Below are positions 19,966-30,061 of a DNA stretch of 64,000 nt, piece after piece. This stretch comes from Entamoeba invadens IP1 (taxonomy: Eukaryota; Evosea; Mastigamoebida; Endamoebidae). Position 1 is the stretch's first letter. Each line of letters begins with the position of its first letter. The notes under the pieces are model-generated. The model was not told the origin of the DNA, did not search any database, and worked only from the letters and a program-made list of their open reading frames with translations. The translations under genes and the position numbers were made by a program. Location of the stretch: contig NW_004440180.1 of the NCBI RefSeq assembly GCF_000330505.1, forward strand, positions 130,297 through 194,296, written 5' to 3'.

Positions 19966-22617
19966 ATGGATTCTGTTTCTTGTGTTTTACCTGATCGTTT
20001 AACAAAACAACCTTTGTTAACACAACCAAACACACCAAATGATGATTCTAAACGGTCTATATCAAAATGGATCAACATTCAATTAAGTAGAGACTATTTA
20101 TTGACCGAGAAATATAAATATCTTCCAATATCTTTAGAAGGTAATGATCTTTTTAATGCACTTAGTGATGGAGTTTTATTGTATCATTTAGTCCTTAAAT
20201 TTTATCCTGAATATCCAATCAATTTTCAACCCAAATACGTCCAAACATCTCTCTTTTATAAAGATGAAAACTTAACAAAACTCTTTGCTTTCCTGAAAAG
20301 AATCATCCCAACAATCACTCTGAGCCCAACAAACTTTTCACAAACAACAACATCAACACTTACTATAGTACTTGGATTTTTGTGGCAATTCATTGACAAA
20401 GTCTTTGAAAAGTCATTGAAACGAGCAATAGGGTCCCTTAATTTGTCTCCAAATGACTATTTGATACAATGGGTCAATCAGACACTAAAAGCTGATGGTT
20501 CTAATACCAAAATATTTGACTTTGAAAATTCAATTATGGACTCAAAAGCCTATATTGAACTGCTCCACCACTTCATTTCAAAGACCAACATTGAGGTTTT
20601 GAGGCAATCTGATCTGACGTTAAGAGCGGAAGAAGTAGTGAGAAGTGCTGCGACAGTGAATGGTACTTCTTTTATTACGGTGAAAGACATTATTACTGGC
20701 AATAAAACAAGTAACAGTCGATTTGTGGGGGATTTGTTTAACATATTCACACATCCATTTATTTCAAGTGAAGAAGAAACTCAAAAAGTGACTGATCACA
20801 CACTAGAGAAAGAACTTGATGGTATCAAAGACAAAGAAACACCAAATAAAGTGAACTTGCAACAAGAAATAGACAAGAAAAAAGACGAATTAGTGACCGT
20901 CCAGAAAGAAAAGAAATGTAAAGACATTATAGATGCAGTCACAAAGGAACACTCCAACTTGGATAAAGAGGAAAAAGAACTGGCCGATAAAGAAGACATG
21001 CTTCAAGAAATGAATGACGTCCTTCTTCAAGCTAAAGCCAAAGATATCAAAGAAGAGCGCGAGAACCAAAAACGACTTGATGACATCAAACACGAGACAA
21101 GAGGGGCTGAACTCGCATTAAAGCATAGTGAAGAAGAAGCTCAACACAAACAAACAATCACCCAAAACTTAATAATAAACAAAGAGAGTGAAGTCGCTTC
21201 AATAGAACGTCTTCAGAACTATACCAATGAAGAGGTCCAACAGATGACTCTTGAGGTCGTTCAACAAAATGAAGAGTTAAAGAAAAATATTGAAAGCCTT
21301 GAGAAAGAAAAGGGCGAAACAAGGAAACAAGTCTTCCAAATGGAAATCCACACGGAAGAGTTGTCTAATCAACTTAAAGACGAGAATTTGAGATTTGAAA
21401 GGAAAAGAAGAGAGTTAGAGCGCCAACAGGAGATGGCGAAAGAAAGTGTGAAGAGAAAAGAGGCCCTTGTCAGTGATGTCTCAAAGAAGATTGAAGAAGT
21501 CACAAAGGCTACAGATCTCCTTATTAGTGACGTCAATGAGCAAAAAAGTGATATCGTCACGAAGACAGACATCTTAATTGATGAACAAGACACAAACAAA
21601 CAGATCAGAAAAGATATCAAAAAAGGGACAACACAAAATGAGAAGATGCTTAGCGAAATCGTCGACTTGCAAACGCAAGACAAAACTAATATCAAAAATT
21701 TGAATCAAGCCAAAATCGAGACAAATAAAGTCAACAAACAAATCAAGATAACAAACGCGGAGAAACAACTTGTCATACAGGAGAGACAACAAGTCGAAAG
21801 CGACGCGGAAGCAGTGCTTGAAAAAACGGAGGAGGTCTCACAACGAGTAGAGGAGATCGACAAGAACCAATTAGACGCCGAAATTAAATACGCTCAACTT
21901 GAGGACAAACTCGTCGAAGAAGAGAAACAGCGCAACGCGCAACTGGCTTTACTCACAGCCAAATTAAGTGGTGACCGTGCCAGACAAGAAAAACAGGGTA
22001 AACGCGAGATCGACAAAATTACCAAAGAAGCGCGTCGCCTGAAGCGCGACGAGAAGGAGTTAAGCACCAAGAAACAACTTTTAGAAGAGCAGTTAAGAGT
22101 CAATGAAAGTCTAAAGAAAGACACTGAAAGTACTTTAAAAGACTGTGAAGAACGAATTCGGATGTTAAATGAGAGAAAAGACCAGCACGAACAGTCCGAG
22201 AAAGAGTTTGAAGTGACGATGAGTAAATTACAAGCACAGAAGAAGGAAATTAACGACAAGTTAACGGCAATCAATGCAGAACGAACAAAACAAAAGAAAG
22301 AACTGAAAAAACTCGAAACAGTCAAAGAAATCCAAAAGACGCTGAAGGAAGACAAAATTGAAGAGAAAAATATCTCTGCAGACTTACTTGAGAAAGAAAG
22401 ACTTCGAACTGAAAGAAGAAAGAAAGAAAGAGCAGAGAGAGACGCCGCTATAGAAAAGGTCACGCGAAGGTCGAAAGAAAAATCTCAAGCGGCAACTCAG
22501 GAAACTCCACAAGATATCTCCGAGTCACAAAACCCCACTATCCTCGCTTTAAAAGAAAAACAAAGAAAACGGGACGAAGAACGTAAGCGACGCGAAGTTG
22601 AACGAGCAAAGAAATAA
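19966..22617 (+). CDS. tandem calponin-homology actin-binding protein with long coiled coil
   Basis: The 883-residue product begins with two calponin-homology-like domains. CH1 (about 28-148) opens ISKWINIQL, contains LFNALSDGVLLYHLV and ends LGFLWQFIDKVF. CH2 (about 152-266) has LIQWVNQTLK and AYIELLHHF. Such pairs bind F-actin in fimbrin, filamin and spectrin-type proteins. From about 275 to the end the chain is almost continuous heptad-rich coiled coil, very rich in Lys, Glu and Gln, with a basic C terminus. This suggests a dimeric rod that cross-links or anchors actin. It lacks fimbrin's second CH pair and filamin's Ig repeats. The domains are divergent, so a microtubule-binding CH protein cannot be excluded. 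No intron is needed. Confidence 0.72.
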   Translation: MDSVSCVLPDRLTKQPLLTQPNTPNDDSKRSISKWINIQLSRDYLLTEKYKYLPISLEGNDLFNALSDGVLLYHLVLKFYPEYPINFQPKYVQTSLFYKDENLTKLFAFLKRIIPTITLSPTNFSQTTTSTLTIVLGFLWQFIDKVFEKSLKRAIGSLNLSPNDYLIQWVNQTLKADGSNTKIFDFENSIMDSKAYIELLHHFISKTNIEVLRQSDLTLRAEEVVRSAATVNGTSFITVKDIITGNKTSNSRFVGDLFNIFTHPFISSEEETQKVTDHTLEKELDGIKDKETPNKVNLQQEIDKKKDELVTVQKEKKCKDIIDAVTKEHSNLDKEEKELADKEDMLQEMNDVLLQAKAKDIKEERENQKRLDDIKHETRGAELALKHSEEEAQHKQTITQNLIINKESEVASIERLQNYTNEEVQQMTLEVVQQNEELKKNIESLEKEKGETRKQVFQMEIHTEELSNQLKDENLRFERKRRELERQQEMAKESVKRKEALVSDVSKKIEEVTKATDLLISDVNEQKSDIVTKTDILIDEQDTNKQIRKDIKKGTTQNEKMLSEIVDLQTQDKTNIKNLNQAKIETNKVNKQIKITNAEKQLVIQERQQVESDAEAVLEKTEEVSQRVEEIDKNQLDAEIKYAQLEDKLVEEEKQRNAQLALLTAKLSGDRARQEKQGKREIDKITKEARRLKRDEKELSTKKQLLEEQLRVNESLKKDTESTLKDCEERIRMLNERKDQHEQSEKEFEVTMSKLQAQKKEINDKLTAINAERTKQKKELKKLETVKEIQKTLKEDKIEEKNISADLLEKERLRTERRKKERAERDAAIEKVTRRSKEKSQAATQETPQDISESQNPTILALKEKQRKRDEERKRREVERAKK

Positions 22618-22739
22618 ATATTAGACTCATTTAGTTTTTTTTATTATAACTAGTAAACTATTTTAAATAGTATAAATAAACTATATTAAATACTATAAAA
22701 TAGTATCAAACGGTATTAATGAATTAAAGAAAGAAACAA

Positions 22740-23132
22740 TCATTCAGCAGGTTGGTCTGTTTTGGCTTGGCCTTGGACTTCTTTTCTTAACAAATATAAC
22801 TCGGTCTCTAGACGCTTTAATTTCTCTTGTTTATCTTTTTGTTCACTTAGAAGTTGTTCGACATATATTTGTAAACGGTTAATCTCATCGATTTGTTCTT
22901 TCACTACATGTTAAACAATTAAATATCGACCCATTAAGACTTATTATTTTATATTTAATTTTATTATAACTTTTTTAACTTCTTAAGTCATCAACAAACA
23001 CTTCGAGGAAAACTCTGTTTTGTGGTTTCTAATACCACTAAACTCATCCCACAATTTTCCAAGATATGTGCGAATCGCGTTGACGTGTGCATCGTACTTC
23101 GCATAGATGTTTGTCTGCTCCTCGACTTCCAT
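22740..23132 (-). CDS. small spliced coiled-coil protein, unknown
   Basis: Two exons on the minus strand, 23000-23132 and 22740-22903, join across a 96 bp intron (22904-22999) that begins GTTTGT and ends TAG. The total is 297 nt, giving 98 residues in one frame from an ATG at 23130-23132 to TGA. The N-terminal half (MEVEEQTNIYAKYDAHV) is mixed; the C-terminal half is heptad-like Leu/Lys/Glu coiled coil ending QTDQPAE-like residues. The frame is preserved exactly across the junction, which is the main support. The family is not recognised; the size would suit a small subunit of a larger complex. It diverges from the deubiquitinase gene starting at 23336. Confidence 0.68.
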
Positions 23133-23335
23133 TTACTATTTAAGTTGGTTTTATGTCACTTTTTATCTTTTCCAAAGTATAGTTTATTTTATAATTAATT
23201 TTACAATAAAAAATACTATACTATTTTGTGGCTTTATGTTGAGTAACAAAATGTTATTTGAAATGTTATTAAAGGTCAATTGTTCAATTTTTCTTTCAAA
23301 GAGGAAAATAGGGTTTTGGCATCAAGTTATACGAT

Positions 23336-25138
23336 ATGGGCGAGTCTGCTGCGTCGATGGACATCGACGACCAGATTCAGCTGCAGCTCAACGAGTTTCT
23401 CCCGCGCCGACTTCACTTTGTATTAACAGAAACATTGAACCCCCTTGCACGAACATCAGTGTTAATAGACAACAAAATAGACGTCAGTCACGACGAAGTG
23501 TTTGCCCTAATGAAATGGCCGAAATTAGAAAGAAATGTAGGAAAAGGGTATTTCAACGCACACAGCAATTGTTATATGATCTCAGTGCTCCAAGCATTAA
23601 CGCACACGACTCCATTGTATAACTACATTGCACAATCAAAAGTTATTCCATCACTCGAGGACCCCTTTTGGACGGCACTTGCTTCCTTGTTCAGTAAAGC
23701 CTTTGTTGGCAAGCAGAACACAATTTTGAAGCCAATTGCGTTTGAAAAAAATTTGAAGATCCTGTCGAAGTCTTTAGAGAGATACGAACAAGAGGACGCG
23801 ACGGAATTTTATGTCCTCTTGTTGGACCATCTCCACGAGGCGGCTATAGGAAAAGGGAAGAATAAGATATCAATCATTAGTAGTATCTTCCACACAACCC
23901 TAACAAGTCGAATTACGTGTTATAACTGCTTGGGGATTAGTGACTCCAACGAACAATTTTCATTCCTCCCAGTCGAAGTGACTAAGGACAAAACACTGGA
24001 GAGTGGCCTTGACGTCTTTTTTAAGAAAGACGTGTTGGACGGGTATACCTGTGACAAGTGCAAGACGTCCTCAAAAGCGTCGAAGAGGTATTTTGTCAAA
24101 GAACTTCCGTGGGTCTTAGCTATTCAAATCAAACGATTTGGGTGGGATGAGCGCAAGATCAATGGCTTCGTCAAATTTCCAAGCGAACTGAATATGTCCA
24201 AATACGGGAAAGATGGGCTGTTTGACTTGTATGGAGTCATTGTTCATTTGGGAAGAACTAAACATGGGGGGCACTATATCTGTTATATTAAAGGACCCAA
24301 TTCGGGGTGGTTTCAATGTGATGATGACACTGTTACTTCCGTCCCTATTAAAACAGTTTTAAAGAGTGAGGGCTATATGCTCTTCTATAAACGGTCGAAT
24401 GAGACGGTTTTGAAGAGTGACACCAACAAAGTGGAGAAGCAAAAGGATGACATCGATGCTCTTAGTGCACTCATGAAAATGGCAAATGACAAAGAAACAA
24501 GTGTAAAACAACAGAATGCAACAAAACAGGAACAAGTGACGATCAATGAAATGGAAGAAATACAAGAAAGACACACAACTCGAGTCCACACCCTTATAGT
24601 CCAATTAAAACCTATTCTTTCTAAAGTCGAACCAATTAAGAGAAAACCAGAAAGTATTGCCCCACCACTAGAAAAGAAACGTGGCAATGAAAGTCTTGAT
24701 ACTAATGCTATAGAAAAAATTTCTAATAGCACATACGACGGCTTCACTATCAAAAAGAAAAGTCTTCCCAAGGAGGAAAAACAAGAAAAATCAGAGAAGA
24801 ATACCAAAAAGGTGGTGAAAAGGAAAAAACACATCGACGCTTTCGATTTAAAAACAATCCCCGTCGGTTTACAATTCAATGAACGCGTCGACGCTTGGGA
24901 CGACGACACTAACACACAAAGAAAAGAGTTGCGTGGCGTCGTAGGAGATGTCGACAAAGAGATCCAATCGAGAGTGACTAAATTGGATCAGTACGACATC
25001 GACCTTGATAAACCCAAACAACGAAAATTGAGGAAAAACATGAAAAATGCTTTTAGAGTCTCAAAAGGTGTTAATGCCTTCCAAAAAGTCGCAGAACAGA
25101 AGAAAAAGTCAGCCAAGAAACACAAAAAAGATTTTTGA
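23336..25138 (+). CDS. ubiquitin-specific protease, USP36/Ubp10-like
   Basis: The 600-residue product is a cysteine protease that removes ubiquitin. The Cys box is NAHSNCYMISVLQAL with catalytic Cys79. It differs from the canonical NxGNTCYxNS at several positions, but the cysteine is kept. Other USP landmarks are YEQEDATEFYVLLLDHLH, a zinc-binding pair CYNC and CDKC in the fingers region, LAIQIKRF, and the His box HGGHYICYIK with catalytic His313, then a DDD stretch. The Lys-rich C-terminal tail ends with DLDKPKQRKLRKN and NAFQKV. This resembles the C terminus of USP36, a nucleolar enzyme acting on Pol I and rRNA-processing factors, so a nucleolar role is inferred. The ATG at 23336 is the first in frame; a second Met at residue 8 is possible. 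Confidence 0.85.
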   Translation: MGESAASMDIDDQIQLQLNEFLPRRLHFVLTETLNPLARTSVLIDNKIDVSHDEVFALMKWPKLERNVGKGYFNAHSNCYMISVLQALTHTTPLYNYIAQSKVIPSLEDPFWTALASLFSKAFVGKQNTILKPIAFEKNLKILSKSLERYEQEDATEFYVLLLDHLHEAAIGKGKNKISIISSIFHTTLTSRITCYNCLGISDSNEQFSFLPVEVTKDKTLESGLDVFFKKDVLDGYTCDKCKTSSKASKRYFVKELPWVLAIQIKRFGWDERKINGFVKFPSELNMSKYGKDGLFDLYGVIVHLGRTKHGGHYICYIKGPNSGWFQCDDDTVTSVPIKTVLKSEGYMLFYKRSNETVLKSDTNKVEKQKDDIDALSALMKMANDKETSVKQQNATKQEQVTINEMEEIQERHTTRVHTLIVQLKPILSKVEPIKRKPESIAPPLEKKRGNESLDTNAIEKISNSTYDGFTIKKKSLPKEEKQEKSEKNTKKVVKRKKHIDAFDLKTIPVGLQFNERVDAWDDDTNTQRKELRGVVGDVDKEIQSRVTKLDQYDIDLDKPKQRKLRKNMKNAFRVSKGVNAFQKVAEQKKKSAKKHKKDF

Positions 25139-25268
25139 TTGAATACTGTTGTATTTTTTATTAATATAAAATAATATAATAATAATATAATAATAATAAT
25201 AATTTTATTATAATAATATTATAATAATATTAGTTTTATTATAGTTTGACAATAGTAGACAAATATAA

Positions 25269-26360
25269 TTAATTCGTAGACGGCATCTTGTCTTCATCAG
25301 TTTTTTTCTTCTTGAAGTACTTGATTGCAATATAAAGCGACGCGCCAAACAAAGCGACAAATATTAAAAACACCATAACACTTGCACTAATCCACCACAT
25401 TGAAGTCGTTGGTTTGACAAAGATATAATCGGGACATGAAGTTGATGGGTCTTTTGGAGGGGATGGCACTGAGTTGTTATTTCCATGATAATAATTGAAC
25501 GAAACATGTATTATAATTATATAGTATTATAAAGTATTATGTAATATATTATAATATTATAGTAATATTATTATAAATATATATATAACAAAATAAGTAA
25601 ATGAAGTGTGAGAAAACAAACAGAAAGCAGCAATAACACCCCCACACAAATTGTCGTAGAACGCAAAGTCGCTTGGAGTGGTTTTTCCATTTGACAATTT
25701 ATAGAGGTGAAGGGTAAGTGAGTAGTTACTTGGGTTGTTGATCTTAGTGTCTTTAAAGAGGTAAATCCCATTTTTAGAAATTTCATCGAATTGGTCATCT
25801 GTCACTAATGTGGTGAACACAAAGGGTTGTTTGAGAGAGATTTCCTTTATCTTTTGGGTCTCGATTTTTGTAGGTTTGATGGCGATTTCTCTGGCGTTGA
25901 GTCTCTTGATATTAACACTCCCATCGATTTCGAGTGTATCCAATGACACATTGATTGCATCGAAGTGTGACGTCGTGTTGAAATAGCCAGTTGTGACATC
26001 AACAATATCACAGTCAAAATCCGAATCGAAATACACATTCTTCCCACTGATAATGCTGTGGACTTGTCCACTCGTCTGCTTAATAGTTATCTTAGTCTCG
26101 GGGAGCATCAACGAAGTGATATCAGTTGCTATCTCTACAGAGCTTTTAGTGGTTTTCGTGTAGTCGAAAATGCAGACGCCAGAGTTACACGAAGTCCCGT
26201 CGTTAGGGTCTTCCAATGTTTGACTGTCAATACAAAGTGTGCTGACTAATTCAAACCCACTTTCACACCGTTCGCATGTATCGTTTGGACAGGACTGACA
26301 CCCGTAGAGGCACCCACAACTGAAAGAAATGAAAAACAAAAGATGTGTGATATAGAACAT
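25269..26360 (-). CDS. spliced type I membrane protein with short Cys-rich N terminus, unknown
   Basis: Exon 1 (25622-26360) and exon 2 (25269-25468) join across a 153 bp intron (25469-25621) that starts GTTTGT and ends CAG. The coding length of 939 nt stays in frame and gives 312 residues. The product starts with a signal peptide (residues 1-18), then a compact Cys-rich stretch (CGCLYGCQSCPNDTCERC). A beta-rich ectodomain of about 200 residues with repeated short strands follows. Exon 2 supplies a proline-rich stalk, one transmembrane helix (WWISASVMVFLIFVALFGA) and a short lysine-rich tail. Without splicing, exon 1 would end in an unrelated hydrophobic tail. It is a surface or vesicle protein of unknown function. 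Confidence 0.75.
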
Positions 26361-26899
26361 TATATATCGTTTTAAACAATCAAGTTGAATAGAAAAGAAA
26401 TTAAAATTGTTTGTACCAAGAAATCCAAAATATCATTCGAAAAGTGTCGAATTTTTTCTTTTATCCTTTGTGGTACAAAAACTATATAAATACTATAATT
26501 TTTCTATTTTGTAAATCATTCGAGGGAAGTGAGAAATAAACTATAATAAATAGTATATTTTTTGATATGTATAGGTTAGTATATGAGTTCAAAGACTCTG
26601 GTATAAACTCATCCACATTGTTATGTCACCATTTCAAGTCATTTCATTTCATTTAAGATGGTCAAAATATGTTGTACAACAGCTTTATAACAACATTAAA
26701 CATGAATGATATTGTGTTGTACTCTTTTTAATTATGAAGCAATTCAAAGTTTTTGAACGCAATAAATAGATGGAAATACATTCATCAATTAGAAAGTAAT
26801 AGTGTAGTATAATTATAGTAATAATATAGTAAAAAAAACTAAAACTCTCAACCCGACTTATGAAACTTAGAAAAAAGGAAATAAAAAAACCAGAGTCGT
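26361..26899. promoter_or_regulatory. divergent spacer between the type I membrane protein and UPF1
   Basis: 539 bp, AT-rich, between two genes transcribed away from each other. An upstream, out-of-frame ATG lies near 26861, 40 nt before the UPF1 start; otherwise nothing specific is visible. Confidence 0.4.
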
Positions 26900-29731
26900 A
26901 TGTCCGAAAGAGAATCTATCAAATGTTACTATTGCGGACTTCGCGACGGCAAGAAACTGTTACGGTGTGGGTGTGGGAGATATTTCTGTAATGGAGTTGG
27001 CGAGGGTCACATCTCTCATATAGTCCACCACATTGCGCGATCCACACACAAAGAACTCCGGTTTCCGAAGGACTCGAAATTCCGCGAGTGCACTATCGAG
27101 TGCTTTTTATGTCGATGCCGGAACCCCTTTGTCCTTGGTTATATAGTGTTAAGAAACAACCCGGGCACGAAGACGGTGATCTGTCGAGAATGTCGATACG
27201 TCGAGACGTTGACGACTATGACGGACAATTGGGATGTCGATTCGTGGAAGCCGTTGGTACAAGATAAGAAGTTTGAGGAGTGGATCTGTCCGTCACCGAG
27301 TGATGCGGAAATGAAGTTTGTTGTGGGTGTTTCTGGCAATGAAATGAGGAAGAAAGAGTTTGAGTGGCAAACGTCGAAGAAGAAAATACGGAACGATTAT
27401 TACCAAGAAGACTTACATCAGACGTACTTGAACTACCACGACTGTGTGCAGTACCAAAACACATTCACGCCACTCATAAAGCTCGAGGCAAATGCCGACA
27501 AGAACAAGAGAGAGTCCGAGCACTTAGTGAACATTGATTTGAAGTTTGATGATGTCCGGAAAGCGGACGAGATGAAGAAAACGGTGCACGCCACGTTTGA
27601 AGTTCCTGCGAATGAAGAGATCCGAATTACTATCAATGACACGTTAATGTTCTTCTTACCACTGAAAGGGAAGTCAGTGGAAGTCAATGAAATACACACA
27701 TACAATGAAATGGTCCCCGACGAGAAGGACAAGTTCTTCTCACGCCTCCACACATTACTTGTGGGGACAGTTCAATACATTCGAGGGAAGGACATCACGG
27801 TACAGTTTGAGAAGACACCAGGAGTACCAATAGAGAAACAAATTATTACACAACAACACAACGCAATGAAGTTCTCAATTTGCTTCCAATGGATGTCGAT
27901 CCCGTTTAAACGAAAGAAAACAGCACTGCAAATGTTTGGAGAGTCCGAGGAACCGCACGACTTCCCGACGATGTCGTCGTACCTCAGGAATCGATTACTT
28001 GGGATGCCGAAGAACCCGATGGACATGGTCTATGAGAAGGACTTTAAAGACGAGAAAGAGGCATATTTGGCACAACACCCGACACTCCAATCGATGAACG
28101 CGCCGAACCTCCCGACACTGAATCAAGTGCAATATGAGGTTGTGATGAAGTCGTTCACGCAATCACTGAGTTTGATTCAGGGACCTCCGGGGACAGGAAA
28201 GACTGTCACGTCTGCCACTATTATATACCATGCGGTCCACTCTAATCCGGGGAAAAAGGTACTAGTGTGTGCGCCAAGTAACATCGCTGTCGACCAACTT
28301 GCTGCCAAAATTGTCGACACTGGTGTTAAAGTGATTCGTGTGTTTGGGAAAGGCCGCGAGAGTGAAAATGAGCCATTGTATGATTACTCGTTGGGGAAGA
28401 TTGTGGACGACGTGATGGCACAAATGAAGGACAAAGAGACGTTGGAGAAGTATAAAGCGTTTCGAGAAGAGCCAGAGGAGTTGGCGGAGGCGGACAAGAA
28501 CTCGATATTGGCGGTGATACGAGACATTGAGTTGAAAGTGTTTCGGGAGTGTGATGTGATCTGTTGCACGTGTTGTGTAGCAGGAGATAGGCGTTTGTTT
28601 GGGATCAATAATCAGATTGATACGGTCTTAGTAGATGAAAGTACACAAGCGGAAGAGCCCGAAGTGTTAGTGTGTTTTATGAACTCAGTCCGACAAATCT
28701 TTTTAGTAGGAGACCACTGTCAACTTGGGCCCGTGTTGAATAGTAAAGACGCGAGAAAGTATGGATTGGGGTTACCAATGTTTTCACGACTGTTACAACT
28801 TGGGCACGAGCCGTATCGTCTTCAATTTCAATATCGAATGCATCCGGCGCTGTCTGAGTTTTCGTCACATACGTTCTATGATGGTGTATTGCAGAATGGA
28901 GTGACTGCACTTGAAAGACAATTCAACTCGTTGAAGAGATTCTGGTTTGTCCAGAACCGCCCGATGATGTTTGTGGCGACGGCTGGGAAAGAGTCGTTTG
29001 GATCCACTGCGACGTCGTATTTGAACGACGAGGAAGTCACAGTGATTCGCGACATCATTGTGAAAATGATTGATTGTGGAGTCTCCCCGGAACAAATAGG
29101 AGTCATCACGCCATATATAGCACAGAAGCAAGCGATACGAGTACGTCTGACTAAAGACACGGAGTTGGGAGTGAATGTTATGAATGCGATTGAAATAGCG
29201 TCTGTGGACTCGTTCCAAGGGAGAGAAAAGGATTTCATCATCTTCAGTACAGTACGTTCGAACTCGACGAATGAAATTGGGTTTTTGAAGAACCCCCAAC
29301 GCTTAAATGTGTCGATTACACGAGCGAAATATGGGTTGGTGGTGGTGGGGAACCCATCGACGTTGTCGTCGGACCCGTTGTGGTCGTTGTACCTCCAATT
29401 TTTCATCGACCACAATGTGTTGGTCCATGGGAATATTAATAACTTGAAGCCATTTCCGTTGGTCCTTGAGAAGAAGAAAATCCCGATTGGGATGTACCAG
29501 TACACCCCCCTCCAGATGACATATAGCGATATCGAACCACTCAACGATAAACCCGTGACGAAGAGGAACAACCCCAATTTTGAAATGGCGAACCCCCTTG
29601 ATGCGTTCAAAATAGGAATAGATGTCGATGCGGTTGATGATGAGCCCGATTTGACGATTTCAGAGGACGAAAAACAACAAGAGGAAGAAGAGGAAGAGGA
29701 CTTTTCGGACGACGGGTATACGTTCATGTGA
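26900..29731 (+). CDS. UPF1: UPF1-like RNA helicase (nonsense-mediated decay)
   Basis: The 943-residue product is an ATP-dependent 5'-3' RNA helicase of superfamily 1. The N-terminal Cys/His-rich domain (about 8-100) begins KCYYCGLRDGKKLLRCGCG and continues with ECFLCRC and CREC, the UPF2-binding module typical of UPF1. Motif I is GPPGTGKT near residue 428. Motif II is VDESTQ near 577, where UPF1 has DE-S/A-TQ. Motif III is GDHCQLGPV, then QYRMHP, SFQGREKDFII and VSITRAKYGL. A short acidic tail replaces the SQ-rich C terminus of animal UPF1. It converges with SEM1, with 69 bp between their ends. The combination of CH domain and helicase core separates it from SEN1 and IGHMBP2. Confidence 0.93.
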   Translation: MSERESIKCYYCGLRDGKKLLRCGCGRYFCNGVGEGHISHIVHHIARSTHKELRFPKDSKFRECTIECFLCRCRNPFVLGYIVLRNNPGTKTVICRECRYVETLTTMTDNWDVDSWKPLVQDKKFEEWICPSPSDAEMKFVVGVSGNEMRKKEFEWQTSKKKIRNDYYQEDLHQTYLNYHDCVQYQNTFTPLIKLEANADKNKRESEHLVNIDLKFDDVRKADEMKKTVHATFEVPANEEIRITINDTLMFFLPLKGKSVEVNEIHTYNEMVPDEKDKFFSRLHTLLVGTVQYIRGKDITVQFEKTPGVPIEKQIITQQHNAMKFSICFQWMSIPFKRKKTALQMFGESEEPHDFPTMSSYLRNRLLGMPKNPMDMVYEKDFKDEKEAYLAQHPTLQSMNAPNLPTLNQVQYEVVMKSFTQSLSLIQGPPGTGKTVTSATIIYHAVHSNPGKKVLVCAPSNIAVDQLAAKIVDTGVKVIRVFGKGRESENEPLYDYSLGKIVDDVMAQMKDKETLEKYKAFREEPEELAEADKNSILAVIRDIELKVFRECDVICCTCCVAGDRRLFGINNQIDTVLVDESTQAEEPEVLVCFMNSVRQIFLVGDHCQLGPVLNSKDARKYGLGLPMFSRLLQLGHEPYRLQFQYRMHPALSEFSSHTFYDGVLQNGVTALERQFNSLKRFWFVQNRPMMFVATAGKESFGSTATSYLNDEEVTVIRDIIVKMIDCGVSPEQIGVITPYIAQKQAIRVRLTKDTELGVNVMNAIEIASVDSFQGREKDFIIFSTVRSNSTNEIGFLKNPQRLNVSITRAKYGLVVVGNPSTLSSDPLWSLYLQFFIDHNVLVHGNINNLKPFPLVLEKKKIPIGMYQYTPLQMTYSDIEPLNDKPVTKRNNPNFEMANPLDAFKIGIDVDAVDDEPDLTISEDEKQQEEEEEEDFSDDGYTFM

Positions 29732-29800
29732 AAGGACTAAGGACACGAAGCTTTGGAAAGGAGGAAAAAGAAAGGAAAGCAAGTAAGTGAGTCATTTAGT

Positions 29801-30050
29801 TCAATTTTGTGTTGTGAGAGCGGAACGGATGTTGTTGGTGAACTCGTCTTGGCCTTCATCTTCCCAATTGTCTTGCCAATGAAGTAATGAGTCATCGACT
29901 TCCTTTGTTTTAAAGTCTAAAAAGTCAATAATTGTGATTTAAAGTGAGGAGATAGGGTGTGGGACACAAACTGTTGAAGTCCTCGAAGATGTCGTCTTCG
30001 TCGAGAAGGTCGAGATTGTCGGAAGGAGTAGCGTCTTGAGCAAGAGACAT
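29801..30050 (-). CDS. SEM1: SEM1/DSS1 proteasome-lid and recombination cofactor, spliced
   Basis: Exon 1 (29972-30050) and exon 2 (29801-29916) join across a 55 bp intron (29917-29971) that begins GTTTGT and ends TTTTTAG, giving 64 residues in one frame. The sequence is that of a tiny acidic SEM1/DSS1: DLLDEDDIFEDF in the first half, then HWQDNWEDEGQDEF, where the family has a W-x-x-NWDD-x-x-x-DDF motif, and a short C-terminal helix IRSAL. DSS1 is Rpn15 of the 26S proteasome lid, also part of the TREX-2 mRNA export complex, and assists BRCA2-type loading of RAD51. Length matches the family (60-90). It was hidden by the intron. Its ATG is only 11 bp from the first ATG of the divergent neighbour. 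Confidence 0.9.
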
Positions 30051-30061
30051 TAAAATAGCAG

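Noticed and set aside
23107..23622. 171-codon plus-strand frame overlapping the USP start
   Set aside because: It overlaps the USP in another frame, has no domain and covers the small spliced minus-strand gene.
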